From Metellina segmentata (taxonomy: Eukaryota; Arthropoda; Arachnida; Araneae; Tetragnathidae): 64,000 bases of DNA. The position numbers were made by a program, and so were the translations under genes. The stretch lies in assembly GCA_947359465.1 (NCBI GenBank), contig OX375876.1:82978359-83042358 (forward strand). Direction: 5' to 3'. The notes under the pieces are model-generated. The model was not told where the DNA came from, ran no database searches, and saw only the letters and a program-made list of their open reading frames with translations. Shown here one piece after another: positions 50,823-63,682 of the stretch; position 1 is the first letter of the stretch; each line of letters starts with the position of its first letter.

Positions 50823-52010
50823 TTGGATGAGGATTCTCTCCAATCATGTCTTCTAAAACCAAGTTATATGAATTAAATTTTTAAGTCGTTGCCTATTAAA
50901 ATGAGAACATTCTATCAAAATGTGTTTCACTGTTAGTGGGCAAATGCAGTAATTGCAAATGGGATGATCTTCTCTGAGGAGGAGGTGTCTATGTGTTATT
51001 CGAGTATGTCCAATACGGAGTCGTGTTAGTATTACATTTTGTCTTCTTAGAGGTAACGATTTCCATTGAGTTATAATTGGTTTTAACAGCGAGAAGTTTG
51101 TTCTCGGTTTGTTCATTCCATTTCCTTCTGGCATTTTTCCTCTAAAAATTTGTAAATGAATGATTTTAAGTCGCGATAAGGAATGGTATGATTAATATTA
51201 GTTACGGCCGATTTGGCGGCTTGGTCAACTATTTCATTTCTCGATATCCCAACATGAGATGGGATCCAACAAAATACCAAATTAAAATTTTTGGATGAAA
51301 GATGATAAATTTTTCTTAGTGACTCCAAAACAACGGGGATGACTGTCATGATCAGGATGTTTCAATGACTGTAAAACACTTAACAATCTGTGAAAATGAT
51401 AAATTTTTTATGATAATGATCAGATATATTTTTCTAATGCTTTATATATGGCCATGATTTCAGAAGTAAAAACAGAACACGAAGAATGAAAGATTAAAAC
51501 TGTGGTAATTGGTAATTTTTAGTTAACGTCGCACGAGAGCAACACAACGGGCTATGACGACGGTCCGGGATCAGTCCCTTAAGGGAAAGATCCGAGGACA
51601 ACACCTCGTAATTTTGAACCCACGGTCAGATGACGAAGCAACACCTGAGCTGGCACCCCACTCTCCAAACTTCCACGCCAACCCAACGTGAGGACTTTCG
51701 GCCACGACAGATTTAAGGTGCACCACCCCGCCTCTACACCATACGTTTACAAACATCCATGCCCGTACCCCGGATTCGAACCAGGAACCTTCCGATCTAG
51801 AGGCTAACACCTTAACCACTATACCGGTTGGTCGGCGATTTAAACTGTGAAGAGTGATTAATAGTGAACGCAGCTCCAACGTAGTTTGCCCTTTTAGACC
51901 CGTCCCGTGAAAATTTGTATAAAATTAGAGTATTGTTCTATGTGCTTTTGAAATAGTTGTTGGTAGATAATATCAGAGGTATCTGATTTATTGAAATTTT
52001 TGGAATGGGT
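50823..52010 (-). mobile_element. LINE remnant (RNase H and C-terminal end), split by a SINE
   Basis: Minus strand: SDTSDIIYQQLFQKHIEQYS and the RNase H start FTDGSK, shifted by one inserted G near 51909, lie upstream; after the SINE come HSSCSVFTSEIMAIYKALEK (catalytic Glu), NLVFCWIPSHVGI and EIVDQAAKSA (Asp), then LTRLRIGHTRITHRHLLL and the CNYC...HILIEC knuckle. This is the RNase H plus tail arrangement of I/Jockey-like non-LTR retrotransposons. Several stops and shifts; reverse transcriptase not seen. End coordinates are approximate. Confidence 0.82.
51505..51836 (-). mobile_element. Full-length tRNA-derived SINE (body type 1)
   Basis: 332 bp inserted in the LINE RNase H region, flanked by GATTAAAACTGTG (51492-51504) and GATTTAAACTGTG (51837-51849). 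Head: GCCGACCAACCGGTATAGTG, A box TAGTGGTTAAGG, B box GGTTCGAATCC. Body: GTGGAAGTTTGGAGAGTGG and CTCAGGTGTTGCTTCGTC. It ends in TAACTAAAAATTACC. The head is unlikely to be a working tRNA gene: no proper anticodon arm can be drawn. Parts of its body recur at 28755, 35190 and 59795, and its head at 14678, 25751 and 29763. Confidence 0.93.
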
Positions 52011-54042
52011 ATGTTCCGAGTATTCACTTATCTCGAAATTAACAAGTGTTTTTGATTTGCAATACTGCCTAATTTTTTTTTTTAATATGAGAAGTGCCGA
52101 TTGAAAAGAGTTTTACGTTTTATATAAATATTTTTTCCCCGAAATGAATCTGAGTCTTAAAGTTTTATAAAAATTTAAAAGACACTATTGGAAGTAAAAA
52201 ATATTACTAGTGAGGCGAAGTTTATTTTCTATACCGTAAATAAGAAACATCTATGAATTATGTACGAAAAGTCTATTAATGGCAGCGAAACATCGCGGTA
52301 AGAAAAATCACGAAAATGAATTAGTAAAGCAGAAATCAATTTAATTAAGAACGACTATAGGCGTGTCTAAGGATCAAGAGACCTCTTGATGTCACTTCAT
52401 GACTTCCAAAATCAATTAGATTGAAAATGTAAAAAGGAACAGTATTGGTCAACACGAGGCCCGTGTATTAGATGCAATCAACCAAGTCATAGAAAAAAAG
52501 TGATAAAAATAGAGTATTTGAAATTATAATTAAAATAAACTTAAAATGACAACCACTTTGTTTGAAAAATCTTTAACGATGTATCTTTATACACACAAAC
52601 CCAAAATACGTTAATTAAAATAGAAGCAGTTTTATTTTAAAATTTATACTTCATCATACAAACTTGGTACGCACGAAAGGAAGAATTCTATTAATTAGCA
52701 ATAAAATCAGTAATATTTTGCTTTAAGAGTGCTTAATAATAGTGATGTTTCTTCAGATTCGTATTAATGTAGTCTAGGAATACAAAACAAGAAATTTGCA
52801 GAGTTCGGAAGGTATAGTTTTATTTTTGCTTTATTGTTCTAATTTATTAGGATTTCATATTTGTTTTTTCAACAAATTCAAAATGAATTAAAGGAAAGTT
52901 TTTAGAAGAAAACAGGACGATTCAACGACAGTTAAAATATTTTCCAACATTGGATTTATCTATTGGAAAGCAAAGAAAAGCGCTAAAGCAATTATGCAAT
53001 TAGATGAGTGAAATAAAATAAATTATACATACTTTTGTTTTTAAGACACTATTTTACTTTTGGAACTTGAGATAGAATAGTTCATCAAAAAGGCAGAACG
53101 TGGTATCAGATTATTAAGCTAATTTTAGAAGAAAAATTAATTCTTCATTCTCAGTGTTCAAATTTATCTGAAGGGTTCTGAACCCATTCGGATTAAGCTT
53201 AGGCTCCTCCCTTTGCGGCAAATTATTTTTCGTGCATTTACCGAAACTATGCAAGGAAGCTTCCTTGCGAGTGAGTTATTAACGACACATAAGATATCTT
53301 TTCAATCAGATGAGAACCTTTTCCTCTCAAGCCAAATGTAGGTGGCGGCAGATTTGTGTTGCACTGTACGCATTCCTGACTTGACGGTCACCACTTGCTT
53401 TTCGAATGCTTACACTTCGCCCATAGAAATTCCCTAGAATGAAATTCCAAATTGAGACATGATAGTTAATTGGTCCCTCCCCCCCCTCGAATTATATTAA
53501 ATGCCGAAGTCGCAGAAAAAACGGTTATAAACTACATTTTAAGGTAAGAGCAATAAGTATCAAATCGAGAACACTTGGCTTAAAGGAAATAAAATTTTAA
53601 TCTTTCCGTCTGATGCCTTAGTTTTTACTGAAAATTCCTCTAATTGACATTAAACTGTATAATTTATTGAATTTCATAGGAAATATCAGGCAACTAAAAT
53701 TTTATTTTGTTACTACATGCATTTTGCTTTTGGGTTTAGTAATTTTCAACAATAACTGCCTTTATTTAATATTTGTGTTCCGTTTTTTTTTTTGTTTTAA
53801 TTGAAGATAATTTTTATATGTACTTGTGTGTAACAAGAAATAGTATCGATATTTTCTTTCAAATATGATATTTGGAAACATTTCGTTTTAAGTAATTAAT
53901 TAAAAAAAATGCTCCTCTTTTGAAAAATATTTTTTCAGAAGTCGTTTGAATGTCATATTACCTTAGTTTTAAAATACTATACTTTAAAATTACTATTTAA
54001 AATACTATATAAATAAAACAATTATACTTTCGACAGTTGCAC
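52011..54042. other. Nothing recognised
   Basis: AT-rich sequence; the patch 53160-53480 has higher GC but no coding or element signature. Confidence 0.55.
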
Positions 54043-54080
54043 AATAATAATAATAATAATAATAATAATTATAATAATAA
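54043..54080. repeat. (AAT)n microsatellite
   Basis: About 12 AAT units with one interruption (ATTATAAT). Confidence 0.9.
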
Positions 54081-57000
54081 ATTGATTTAAACATTAAGTG
54101 GTTAAATTATATTTTAATTTAACTTAATAATTAACCGTGCAGAAAAATAAACAATGAATTAATCTGAGATTTGGTTTCGAAGAAAAAATGCTGTCCGTGT
54201 TTAAAAAAGTCAATGTATTTTCTAACAGTCCAAAACATTTTAATGTGTTTGAGAAACAATCAAAATACGGTTTTATCGTTTTTTTAGAGCTCACTTTTTA
54301 CTCCGCTTTTCTGACGGTAGACTTAAGATCATCTTGTCAGAGACATTGACTTTATTGATGTTTATTTTCAGAACATTTTGTGTGCCTTTTGAAATTGCAG
54401 ACGATCCAAATTTATTACCAACAAAACTTTTTTTTTGTAAATTACAGTGGTTGAGGTGGTACACAGGACACGTTTTACAAGTATATTTTATTTCGTTGTT
54501 TGGGCCCATTGGACTACTCTTCAACACAAAACACAAGTGTTAATGCAAGAAATTTTTTGTTGCAATCAGTAAGTCTATTAACTTTTCACCACAAATACAA
54601 ATCGAAAGTGTACGTTACGTTAAGTTAGATTTCCATATTGAATTCTTTGATTGAAACTTTAAATACATTTCCGTATGTCAACGCAACTTTATGATAGTCA
54701 CGATTTTCTTGTGCAATTGTGCTGTTGAAATAGATATTTCTTTTGTCTGGAAAGCTCACGCAAAGCATGTGGAAAGAGTCGAAAACAACACAATTTGTGA
54801 TTCATTCAATTGTTGAATTGACTGGCAATTTATTTCAATTTATGATTTTATTTCTAGGGACAAATCAGAAACAAAACTATTTGTCTCAATTCGACCGACA
54901 GAGCAATATTCTCTCTCTAATCTGGTGATTTCCTTTTTATGCTGATTACTTCACAAATCAAGCGTATAGCTTGTTGCTAAGCAGCAGCATTCAAGTAAAA
55001 CCAAATGGATTATGAGGGGAATTGATATCATATTTTAGAGAGCATTATTTTTCTAGCTACGAAAGTAGTTCCCATAAAACCTCTCCAGTATGTTTTGTAG
55101 AATAAGAATCGAAGTTTTACGTTTAGAAATTTTAAAACACTCATAAAATATGAAAAACTGTTTCTAACTTAAGCTATTTAAAGGTATCCTTTCAAAGTTG
55201 AATTTGTTAGGATATTTAAAAAAAAATCAGTATTAAAACGCTAAATGTCGTTATTAAGTTTTATAATTAATTCAAAACATTTAAAAACAGTATGAAAATT
55301 CAAAGTTCAATTTTTTTGTAGGTCAAATAGGAAAACATTTAAATTATCACTATCCACATGAAGTTTACATATTGAACCTGCTTAGGGTAACGTAATGGTA
55401 AAACAACTTTTTTGATTATTAAAACCTTAACAAACTCTCCAAATGAATGCAAGTATTGTATTCATTTATAAGTACTTCTTTTAAAAACAGTCTATATAAA
55501 ATAATTCACTTTAAACCCACAGTGACTTCAATTTTTTGATGTTGTTATTCAATTGAAACTGAAACAACAAATAACATAAGATATCAAACTTTGATTTATC
55601 TTGAAACATGGTCTCATCCGATACAGTTTTCAAGCGAAAAACAGCCGCCTCAAGCTAACATTCTTTTTAATTAATCATTGTACTCAACGTTGTCCAAGCG
55701 AATTCATTATTTTTTCCTTATAAAACTAGATTTTTATTTTTAGTATCCTTGTCATAAATTGAGCCATCTGAATTACTCTTAAAAACTATTTGATGAACTG
55801 CCTCTTAACTTATACATAAAATTTTTTTATTAATAAACCGGTTTTGTTATCATAAAAGAGAAATGCAATACAATTTTGAAAAGCAACAAAAATTAGCTAA
55901 ACCAAATTGTGTAACAACGATATAGGAGCTTCTAATTAACAGACTGACATCTATGGGGAATGTGTTTTAAGTATGAGAGGTTTTAAACCTTTTAAAGCCT
56001 TTTTAAAGCTTGTCATTAGAAACAGGAAAGATGAGATGCCGATTGTAACAGAGCGGGGATGAAAGTTTCAACATTCGATCAGACAAATATTACGACAATT
56101 TCATTTGGAAAATGGGGAGAAGCGAGAACCAAGCTCTACTAGCAAATTCGTCACTCACAATCTCATTTGAAACCACGACGCAACCTACATTGTAAACCAT
56201 GTTACAGATGCGCTCCAGTCAAACTTAACCAGACTGACAGAAAATAAAATAAAATCTGTCCTTAATTTCGCACTGTTATCGAGGAGAATTTCCTCCGATA
56301 ACGGTATATGGGACGTCCTAACTACCGCTTACGCCCTCGTACGTCATCTCTCTTGAGGTCGACTACTATTTTTAGACGGAGACGTAACTTTTTACCTATC
56401 AGTCGCCGTCTTTTCCAGAAAGTTGGCAAACTCTCTGACGTCAAAATAGGGAGGAGGAATAGGAAATAGTGGCAATGTCGGGTCTCTTGACATTGCAGAT
56501 TTTGAAAAAGAGAACGATCATTTGTGACCTGGCACCTGAGTATACTAATCACAGTTATGCAAGAAAAGGCTAACCTTCACTGCAACCTCGCGGGAAGCTA
56601 GAACCGGCAAATTTACGTTCCATTTATCTTTTTATTCGCACTTTTTCATTGTTGCCAATTTTGATCCTCATTAATTCGTCAAGTACAGCGCCATCTCTTG
56701 AATGAGACCGAAGTTAAGAGATGGTAGGTCATTGTAAAGTTTGTGTTGAAGTTTTAGCTCTGACATCATTAGCGTAGAGAGAATGGTATAATTGCAATCG
56801 AAATCAAACACAAGAGATTATGCAAATGTACCACAGATCCAACACTTGCACTTCGGGACTCAGTATCACGATTGACGACGGACTCATCATGAAATACAAA
56901 TATTTATTTGACATACTAAATATTTAATCTGCACAAATGGATAAAAAATTTACTTTCTCTGAACACATGAACAGCTTTTTATAAATATAAAGTGAAATAT

Positions 57001-59790
57001 TTATGAACTTTTAGGCTTCGAAAACATGCTGCACACTGCATTACAAAAAAATTTCAAATTTTCTGGACCTCTCATAGACATTGGCTTGCGATACCATAGT
57101 ATGCTTATGGCCAAGAGAAGTACAGGATGTATGAAAAGTTTCTGTATTGTAATGTGTAGTCATCTCCCATTTTAAAAAGTTAAATTTTCATTGTCTTTTT
57201 TTATTATTATAAATGTCAAATAAGGTACAAAGGACTAGAGGCTACATATTGATATTTCACGAGGCGCCCATAATATCAACTAGTATTGGAGTATATATTA
57301 CCTGGCACAGGGGTCGGGGGCCGGAGTTTAGATGGGGGTTCTTACTAGCAACTTGCTTTGATGTTGGGCCTCAGAGTTGTATCACTCCGATAAGTGTGTT
57401 CTCAAATTTGGTTTTTTAAATTAAGCTACTTGATATAGGATGCGAGAGGATTCCACCCTTGGATGGATTTCAGTACAAGACATATCCTTTTGTTTAGGTA
57501 GGCTAATCACTTTCTGCCTTTCTATTTTGTTATTCACTGTTAGAGCTGAGATCATGCTATAAGTTACGAACGATATGAAATTTCCTAATACTGTGCAGCC
57601 TGTTACAAAACACCTTTGCATTAGAGCTAACATTGAACTACTAAATTACTGTTGACAGTCGCCGCATTTTCAATTTTTTCTTCTTTATAAAACTGTCCAC
57701 AAATGTACTTTAAATTTGTATTTATAAGCATGTATATTTCGCTGCAAAATATCCAGAAGCTTGTCTCTCTAGGCGGCTGTCTACTCTTGTGCAGTTCTTT
57801 CATACCTGACGTGAATTTGTGAATGTAAAGTTATGCAAATAAGTTTGAGTTGAAATTCAATTGGAACTGCAGATTTACGCAAATAGACAAAGGAGTTTCA
57901 GTAGACTATATGAGGGCAGATTAGACTGGAATCTATGGCTTTAAGTGGATTCCGATCCACATGGAACATCCAAACCTCCAAACCTGGAATTCGAATACAG
58001 AGCCTGTTGATCAGAGGACCGAAGCACAAACGAACTGAGTACCAGACTGGCCTATAGACAAGGCAGACTAGAACTTTTCCAAAGGCACCCGAAAACATTG
58101 TTTCCGTCAACATTTTTGTGGAAGGGGCCTGGCCGTTCCAAATTTTTGTTAGATATTAAAAAAAACCAGATAATATGACTATCCAAATGTACAAACCAGT
58201 TCCTATACCTGAGATAATAAATTATATTGCTACTTTCTCATGAGATAGGGGTGCTAACTCCTAGGTGCACGAACCAGTTGGGATTCCCAACATTTTTATG
58301 GTTGGGACTTGAGAGACAGAAAGGGTAAAACACAGAAAATGAGTGCTCACAGGGTAATCACACAATAGATCATATTGCCGCAATATCATTACACGGGAGA
58401 CTCAATTCCTTAGGGTTTACACCCATTGAATCCTTCCAAAATAATTTCCCCAAGCTGACACCACTAATAAATGTTTTCTGTAATCAATTAAAAAAAATTT
58501 TAATAAGCTAAAAGAAAAACGGATGCATCAAGAGACATTCTTTTATTATTTGGCTAGTTGTCAGTTTCGCGAAGATAAGAATCATTTCAAACAAACATTT
58601 TCAGATGTCTGCCACTAACAATATCTCTCCGTATCTGATAAATATATCGACATTACAAGTATCATGCATCTGAAAGCAGGCTTACGTTTATCGTATCTCC
58701 CGTAATTATTGTTTCCTAGTACAGCTTTCCATATACTATAAAGGATGACCTTGCGTATATCCGGCATTTTTCTCGTCAAGAGAATCAATTTCTATTTTCC
58801 GGATTCAAGTACTTGATGAATGTATCAATAATTCTCGTTATTTTACGTAGTATCGATTAGTTGTAAAAGAAACAAGCAAATGAAATACATATCTAGGGCA
58901 ATGAGGATAAATGCGTAAGAATGAAATAAAATATATTTCTAGCACACTATCAATAGAAAAAGAAGAGAGGGTTAAGTCAAGAATACCCAAAAAATGGTCT
59001 GCAGACTGTAATAAAAATTTTTTTTGAAGTATTTAAAATCATCCATTTGTGTCTGGAGTAAACGTATAACATAAATTTGTTTCTCTTTTGTTTAGAAACG
59101 CTACCATTTTTCTATTTCTTATGATTTGACCGCAAAAATAAGTTCGAACTTTGGAACCTAATTTTTCCGTTCGAATAAATTATGAAGATGACAAAATTTA
59201 CTTCAAAGCATTTTACCATATATGTAATCATAATAAAGTAACAGATATACGTTTCTTTAAAAAATCGACTTGCGTTGTATTTTGAATATCTTAATCTCTG
59301 CTCAATAAGTTTTGATTGACCTCTGTGTTAAACCAAGAGTTTCAGAGTCAAAATAGACAGAGAGGAAGGGTAAGACGAAGACTACTAAAAAGAGCTCGTT
59401 TCCAAATATAAATTTGATCCAGTCACAGACATATATCCCAACTTAGAAACAACAACATAACTTTGTGGTAGGCATCGACCTTCTCATGAAATAGACGGAG
59501 TATGTGCACGCAACTTCGTGCTATTTCATCCCATCACTCGGTTCGGAGATCTACGGGTCTCGGGGTCTTGGGAGAAAGCACGAATCCTAATGTAGGACTG
59601 AACTGACGAGTGTTTCGACAGTCAATTAGTCCAAGTCAATTACCAAGCCCACATTAGATCTTACGAAAGCTACCTCACCCACATTCCCGTCCTTTACATT
59701 AGAAGGTCAATAATGGCAGGAGCGAACCGATGTGGCCGGTTCGGTCAACTCTAATTAGGGGCATTATGCAGACTGTTTAAACTCATTCTT
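54081..59790. other. Nothing firmly recognised over about 5.7 kb
   Basis: Patches of higher GC at 56040-56600 and 59460-59760 may be old elements. 57900-58130 contains GGAATTCGAATACAGAGCCT, whose reverse is faintly B-box-like, but there is no A box, so I do not call a SINE. Open frames here (for example 54291-54536 minus) lack recognisable domains. Confidence 0.5.
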
Positions 59791-59794
59791 CTTC

Positions 59795-60012
59795 GCCACG
59801 TAATTTTGAACCGCGGTCAGATGACAAGAACAACATCTGAGCTGGCACCCTACTCTTCAAACTTCCACTCCACGCAACGTGAGAGCATTTGAGGCCACAA
59901 CAGATTTAACGTGCACCAGCCTCCTTTGTACACGGCGGTCTCGCATTGGATTCGAACTCGCAACCGTCCGGTTGCTAATCCGTTACTCTTACAGCCGGTC
60001 TACCGCGGCCTC
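59795..60012 (-). mobile_element. SINE: type 1 body with a different tRNA-like head
   Basis: Minus strand begins GGCCGCGGTAGACCGGCTGT, with B box GAGTTCGAATCC, then GTGGAAGTTTGAAGAGTAGG, GTGCCAGCTCAGATGTTG and CTGACCGCGGTTCAAAATTA as in the 51505-51836 body. The head differs from the other SINEs here (GCCGACCAACCGG). The 3' tail is truncated and no clear duplication is seen. Confidence 0.82.
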
Positions 60013-61069
60013 CACATTTTGTAAGGAAACGAGTCTATTAAATGCGAAGTCGCAAGCGGAAAACCTACTACTAATAATAGATATCATACGATATTTTGAA
60101 GAACAAATCAATGGATTAAATAATGAAGTGATGTCTGTGAGGATGAAGTGTTCTCATGTCTGTGAGGCATTTAGCCCCTCCGTACGTGTGCCTCGAATTT
60201 TTATGATGAAATTTTTTTAAATTGCAGTTTTATGAATTAATTTTAAATTATACATGCAGAACGAGGTCCTTGATTTTATCCCACATGGCACTCACTGAAA
60301 CGTCCTCGGAAACGATGGGTAGTGTGCATGTTGAATCGTTAGATCGTTATGCTCTTCACACTTATGATTAAGAAATCATTGCTCTCAATTATCTCTTTGT
60401 TGTGGCATAGCCTCGCTGAAATCTGATTATGCCTATCCAGTCGTGTCTTTTCAAAGGGAGGTAAAAATTGAACTGTGATAAGAGCGTGTGCTGGCGTAAT
60501 GTAAATTAAAGATCAGGCTTGAAGGAACACCTAACCACGGGGAAGAATAAATTTAGAATATCAACTACGATAGAAATTACCACTTCAAAAGGAGTTTTCT
60601 GCTGAACAACTTTCAACGAATTAAACATAAAAATTTTCTTGTGTTAAAAATAAAAAGCTTAATGCGGTTTAAAACTCAAATCTCAATGAATAAATAAGAA
60701 TAATAAAAATTGGTATCCAAAACTGTATAATGTGTTTCATTACATTCTTCATTATAAAAGACTAAAGCGCTGATAACAGATCAAAAAGAACAAAATAAGT
60801 CTTAAAACGCAACTTATGTAACAGCCCAATGAAAATTCAAAGAAAAAGATAGAGCTGTATTTTCTCCTTCTAAAAACAGTGCTTCACCAAAAGGTGTAAT
60901 AAAAAACATTACTCGCTAAGTTTACACCGGTGAAGGGAGACTCAAGTATGTGATAAGAATGAAAGCGTTCCATTGACAACAAACTGCATCCAGTGCTTAG
61001 AAAGACGATAAAAAAAAGCATGAGATAATTCTATTTGCTCGGATTGTTCTGTATTATAGAGCTACTTAC
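60013..61069. other. Nothing recognised
   Basis: AT-rich sequence without coding or repeat signature that I can support. Confidence 0.55.
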
Positions 61070-61215
61070 CATTCCACGCAGATCTCACGCCGTCAAACAA
61101 TGGTATCTCGGTAAACAAGTATCCCAAAGGAGGCGTGAAGAACGTGAACATCACTTTATTTGCAAGGGGATATACTGGATTTGATAAAAGCTCAGTAATA
61201 ATGATATATTTCCAT
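61070..61215 (-). other. Exon-like open stretch with donor site (unconfirmed)
   Basis: Minus strand, between TTGTAG|A (weak acceptor) and AATG|GTAAGTAGC (good donor): WKYIIITELLSNPVYPLANK, then VMFTFFTPPLGYLFTEIPLF, then DGVRSAWN. The frame stays open about 36 nt further upstream. GC and codon use are higher than around it. I do not recognise the protein. It could be an exon of an unseen gene, or a scrap of a mariner-type transposase (KVMFTFF is faintly reminiscent). It is equally compatible with chance. Confidence 0.22.
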
Positions 61216-61689
61216 CTACAATGGTTGCACAAGGCGGTATAAAATATTTACTCCCGAACAAGATAAAAAAGAGGAAACGAAAAAATATATATTGTTAGGG
61301 TAAGGACAAGCCGAAAATGTTGACATCGCGATCTAGGTCGATGACAGGTTTATTATCTTTAAGGAAACCAGAAATATTATGATCTCTCTGGTTACAACGT
61401 CCTCGTTAGTCCACCGAAATGTTACGATCCTTCTGATGCACACAATCCAGAAATAATAATTATATTTTCAAGAGTCGGGGCACTATCTTAGTGGACTGTC
61501 GGGGTTTCATTAAAGTTCTATTTTTTTATTATTTTAGATCCAGGGGACAGAGCGGACGGTTTGTAGGAACTAAAATTCCTCTCCTTTTCACTTTTATATT
61601 TAGTGCTCGGGTTTTTTTACTAAACTGATCAGGAAATCTGACGAAAAATTTACATGATTTACAAATATCTAGTAATATTGATTAAAAGT

Positions 61690-62270
61690 CTCCCATATAC
61701 ACCATTGAATTATTTTGTTGAATGGTTCAACGATGAATGGGAGAGAATTTGTGACGAGTCTAGATATAATCTCATGGCCCATGATGGCTGGATTCTAGTT
61801 TACATATACAGTGGGGGAAGGATGCACTGCAGAGTGGTCAAACTCCAAGCGTAATGGCTTTGGGTGATACATAATTTCATTCACGTTCTCAAGTTATACA
61901 GATTGTTGGCACAATGCATCAATAGAACAACCTGGAGGCCATGGAACCAGAAGTTTTATCACTCATACAGACCCTCCCTGGAGCTATCTTTCAAAAGGAC
62001 AACGATCGTTTCCATGTTGTCCAAATTATTTGTGACCAACAAGTACCCCTTTTTTTGACTTGTACGTTCCTTGTCTCCCATCGAACATGTGTAGTATATG
62101 ACTGCTAGAAAATTGGTCCGTAGTCATCTTGTCAGCACCCGCAGTCACAACTGATGAATTGTGGACTCGTGTTCAATATGCCTGGGAAAATATTTGACAG
62201 CTATCTATCCAGCATCTTTATCGATCAACGTCACGCCGTGTCAAGGCAATTATGATTATTTAATGTGGAC
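61690..62270 (+). pseudogene. Tc1-like transposase remnant
   Basis: Frames in order: FNDEWERICDESRYNLMAHD (first Asp motif, damaged), then in another frame MEPEVLSLIQTLPGAIFQKD followed by NDRFHVVQI (second Asp), then LSPIEHV (Glu) and ELWTRVQYAWENI and STSRRVKAIMI near the end. The order and spacing match Tc1 transposases; multiple shifts and stops. No terminal repeats found. It resembles the 37798 element more than the 40793 one in the GAIFQ region. Confidence 0.82.
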
Positions 62271-63604
62271 ACACAATATACTAAGTGTAGCACGTACTTT
62301 CTTGATGTACGGCTCTGCAATTTCAATTATTTATACATTGTACCACATGGCGTCGCTTAAATGAGCTTCATTTGCCGCAACCCAAGTTTTTATTGGTGTG
62401 GCATTTTCAATGACCTGCAGTTTATTTAAATATGAACATTTAAAGGTGAGCCTCCCCAGTTCTTGGGTTGAAATACCGGTTGGGGCATGGATGTTCATAG
62501 CGACTAGGAATGCACGTTTAAGCAATAGGTTCCATCTAGTTAGCTATTGAATGAACCAAAAATTGACGCTGGAGTAACCAACTATTATTCAGTCACAGCA
62601 TTTCATTGTATGAATCAAAACTTTCGAATGGAACAAAAATTATTTCAATTCCCTTTTCATTTGAGAAAAAAATAATTCTGTCGGTGAATAAACTTTAGAA
62701 CAAATGTAATATATTCTGCTAAAGACTTGACGAAAATTTGTTTCCTATATATTGGTTACACATATCAAATCTGTTGAGCTGAATGATGTGAGAAAAATCC
62801 AAAATAAGAAACTTGTATATTTACACGAGTCAGTCACAATATTTTAAAGTAATACGACGCATGCACAAAACATATCACCAAGGCCATAACTTAAAAAGTG
62901 CTCATATAAAATGTGCTTGATAAAAGATTTTAAGAAAGTTTTTGTGGAGGGGAACAACCGTGTTTTGGATGAATGCCTGTAAAAACTGTTACCGAAAATA
63001 CGCTTTCAAAAATACACTGCTTTGAGAGCCAGAAAGCAAATTTAAATCTCAACTGTTTACATTAAGTTCCTAATGAAAAGTCGTTAGATGGTGTGTGTTT
63101 AAGGTCACTTACTCGCATAAACTCACGAATTTTGTCGAACGATAGGAAATTAACAAGGTAGAACATTTTACAGTGTGTCATTAGACTTTAAATTTTAAGT
63201 GCAATTTCTTTCTGCTGATTTGTCAGAAAATTTAAAAACAAGCAGACTTGCTGTCTCATGATAAATGTTGCGAACAAATGCTAGATAGGTTATAACTAGA
63301 CGAAAAACGATATTGGAATTAGGTTTCAAAAAAGTTATTAATTTTGAAATAAAAGAAGATAAGTACTATTTTTATGGGGTTAGCACATTTAATGTTCTCA
63401 AGTCTTAGTAACAAAATATAGTAACAGCAGTATGAAACATAAATCAACGTGTTTTTTTTAAAAATCATTTGAGAAGTACGAGTTAATTTATATGCTCAAG
63501 TTGAAATAAAAATATGCATTCTTTTTACTCAGTGAACTTCTACTCCAGTTTGATAAAGATATTCGAAGTTCTTTTTAATATTTACTCTTCTTTATTTTTA
63601 TATA
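62271..63604. other. Nothing recognised
   Basis: AT-rich sequence; short open frames only. Confidence 0.55.
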
Positions 63605-63682
63605 ATGTGATACCATAAAAAGATGTGATTCCATAAAAAGATGTGATACCATAATGTTTTTATGTGATACCATAAAAACATG
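63605..63682. repeat. Minisatellite, 18-21-bp unit, four copies
   Basis: ATGTGATACCATAAAAAG repeats from 63605, 63623 (one change), 63641 and 63662 (with an insertion of TTTTT-rich sequence). Confidence 0.9.

Noticed and set aside
51765..51836. tRNA gene
   Set aside because: A and B boxes are present but the sequence does not form a proper anticodon arm; it is the head of a repeated SINE with a target duplication.
54291..54543. Overlapping open frames on both strands (81 and 69 codons)
   Set aside because: CKTCPVYHLNHC looked zinc-binding, but there is no recognisable family, no splice sites and both strands are equally open.
57898..58113. Further tRNA-derived SINE
   Set aside because: Only a faint B-box-like GGAATTCGAATACAG; no A box, no duplication, no match to the other SINEs.
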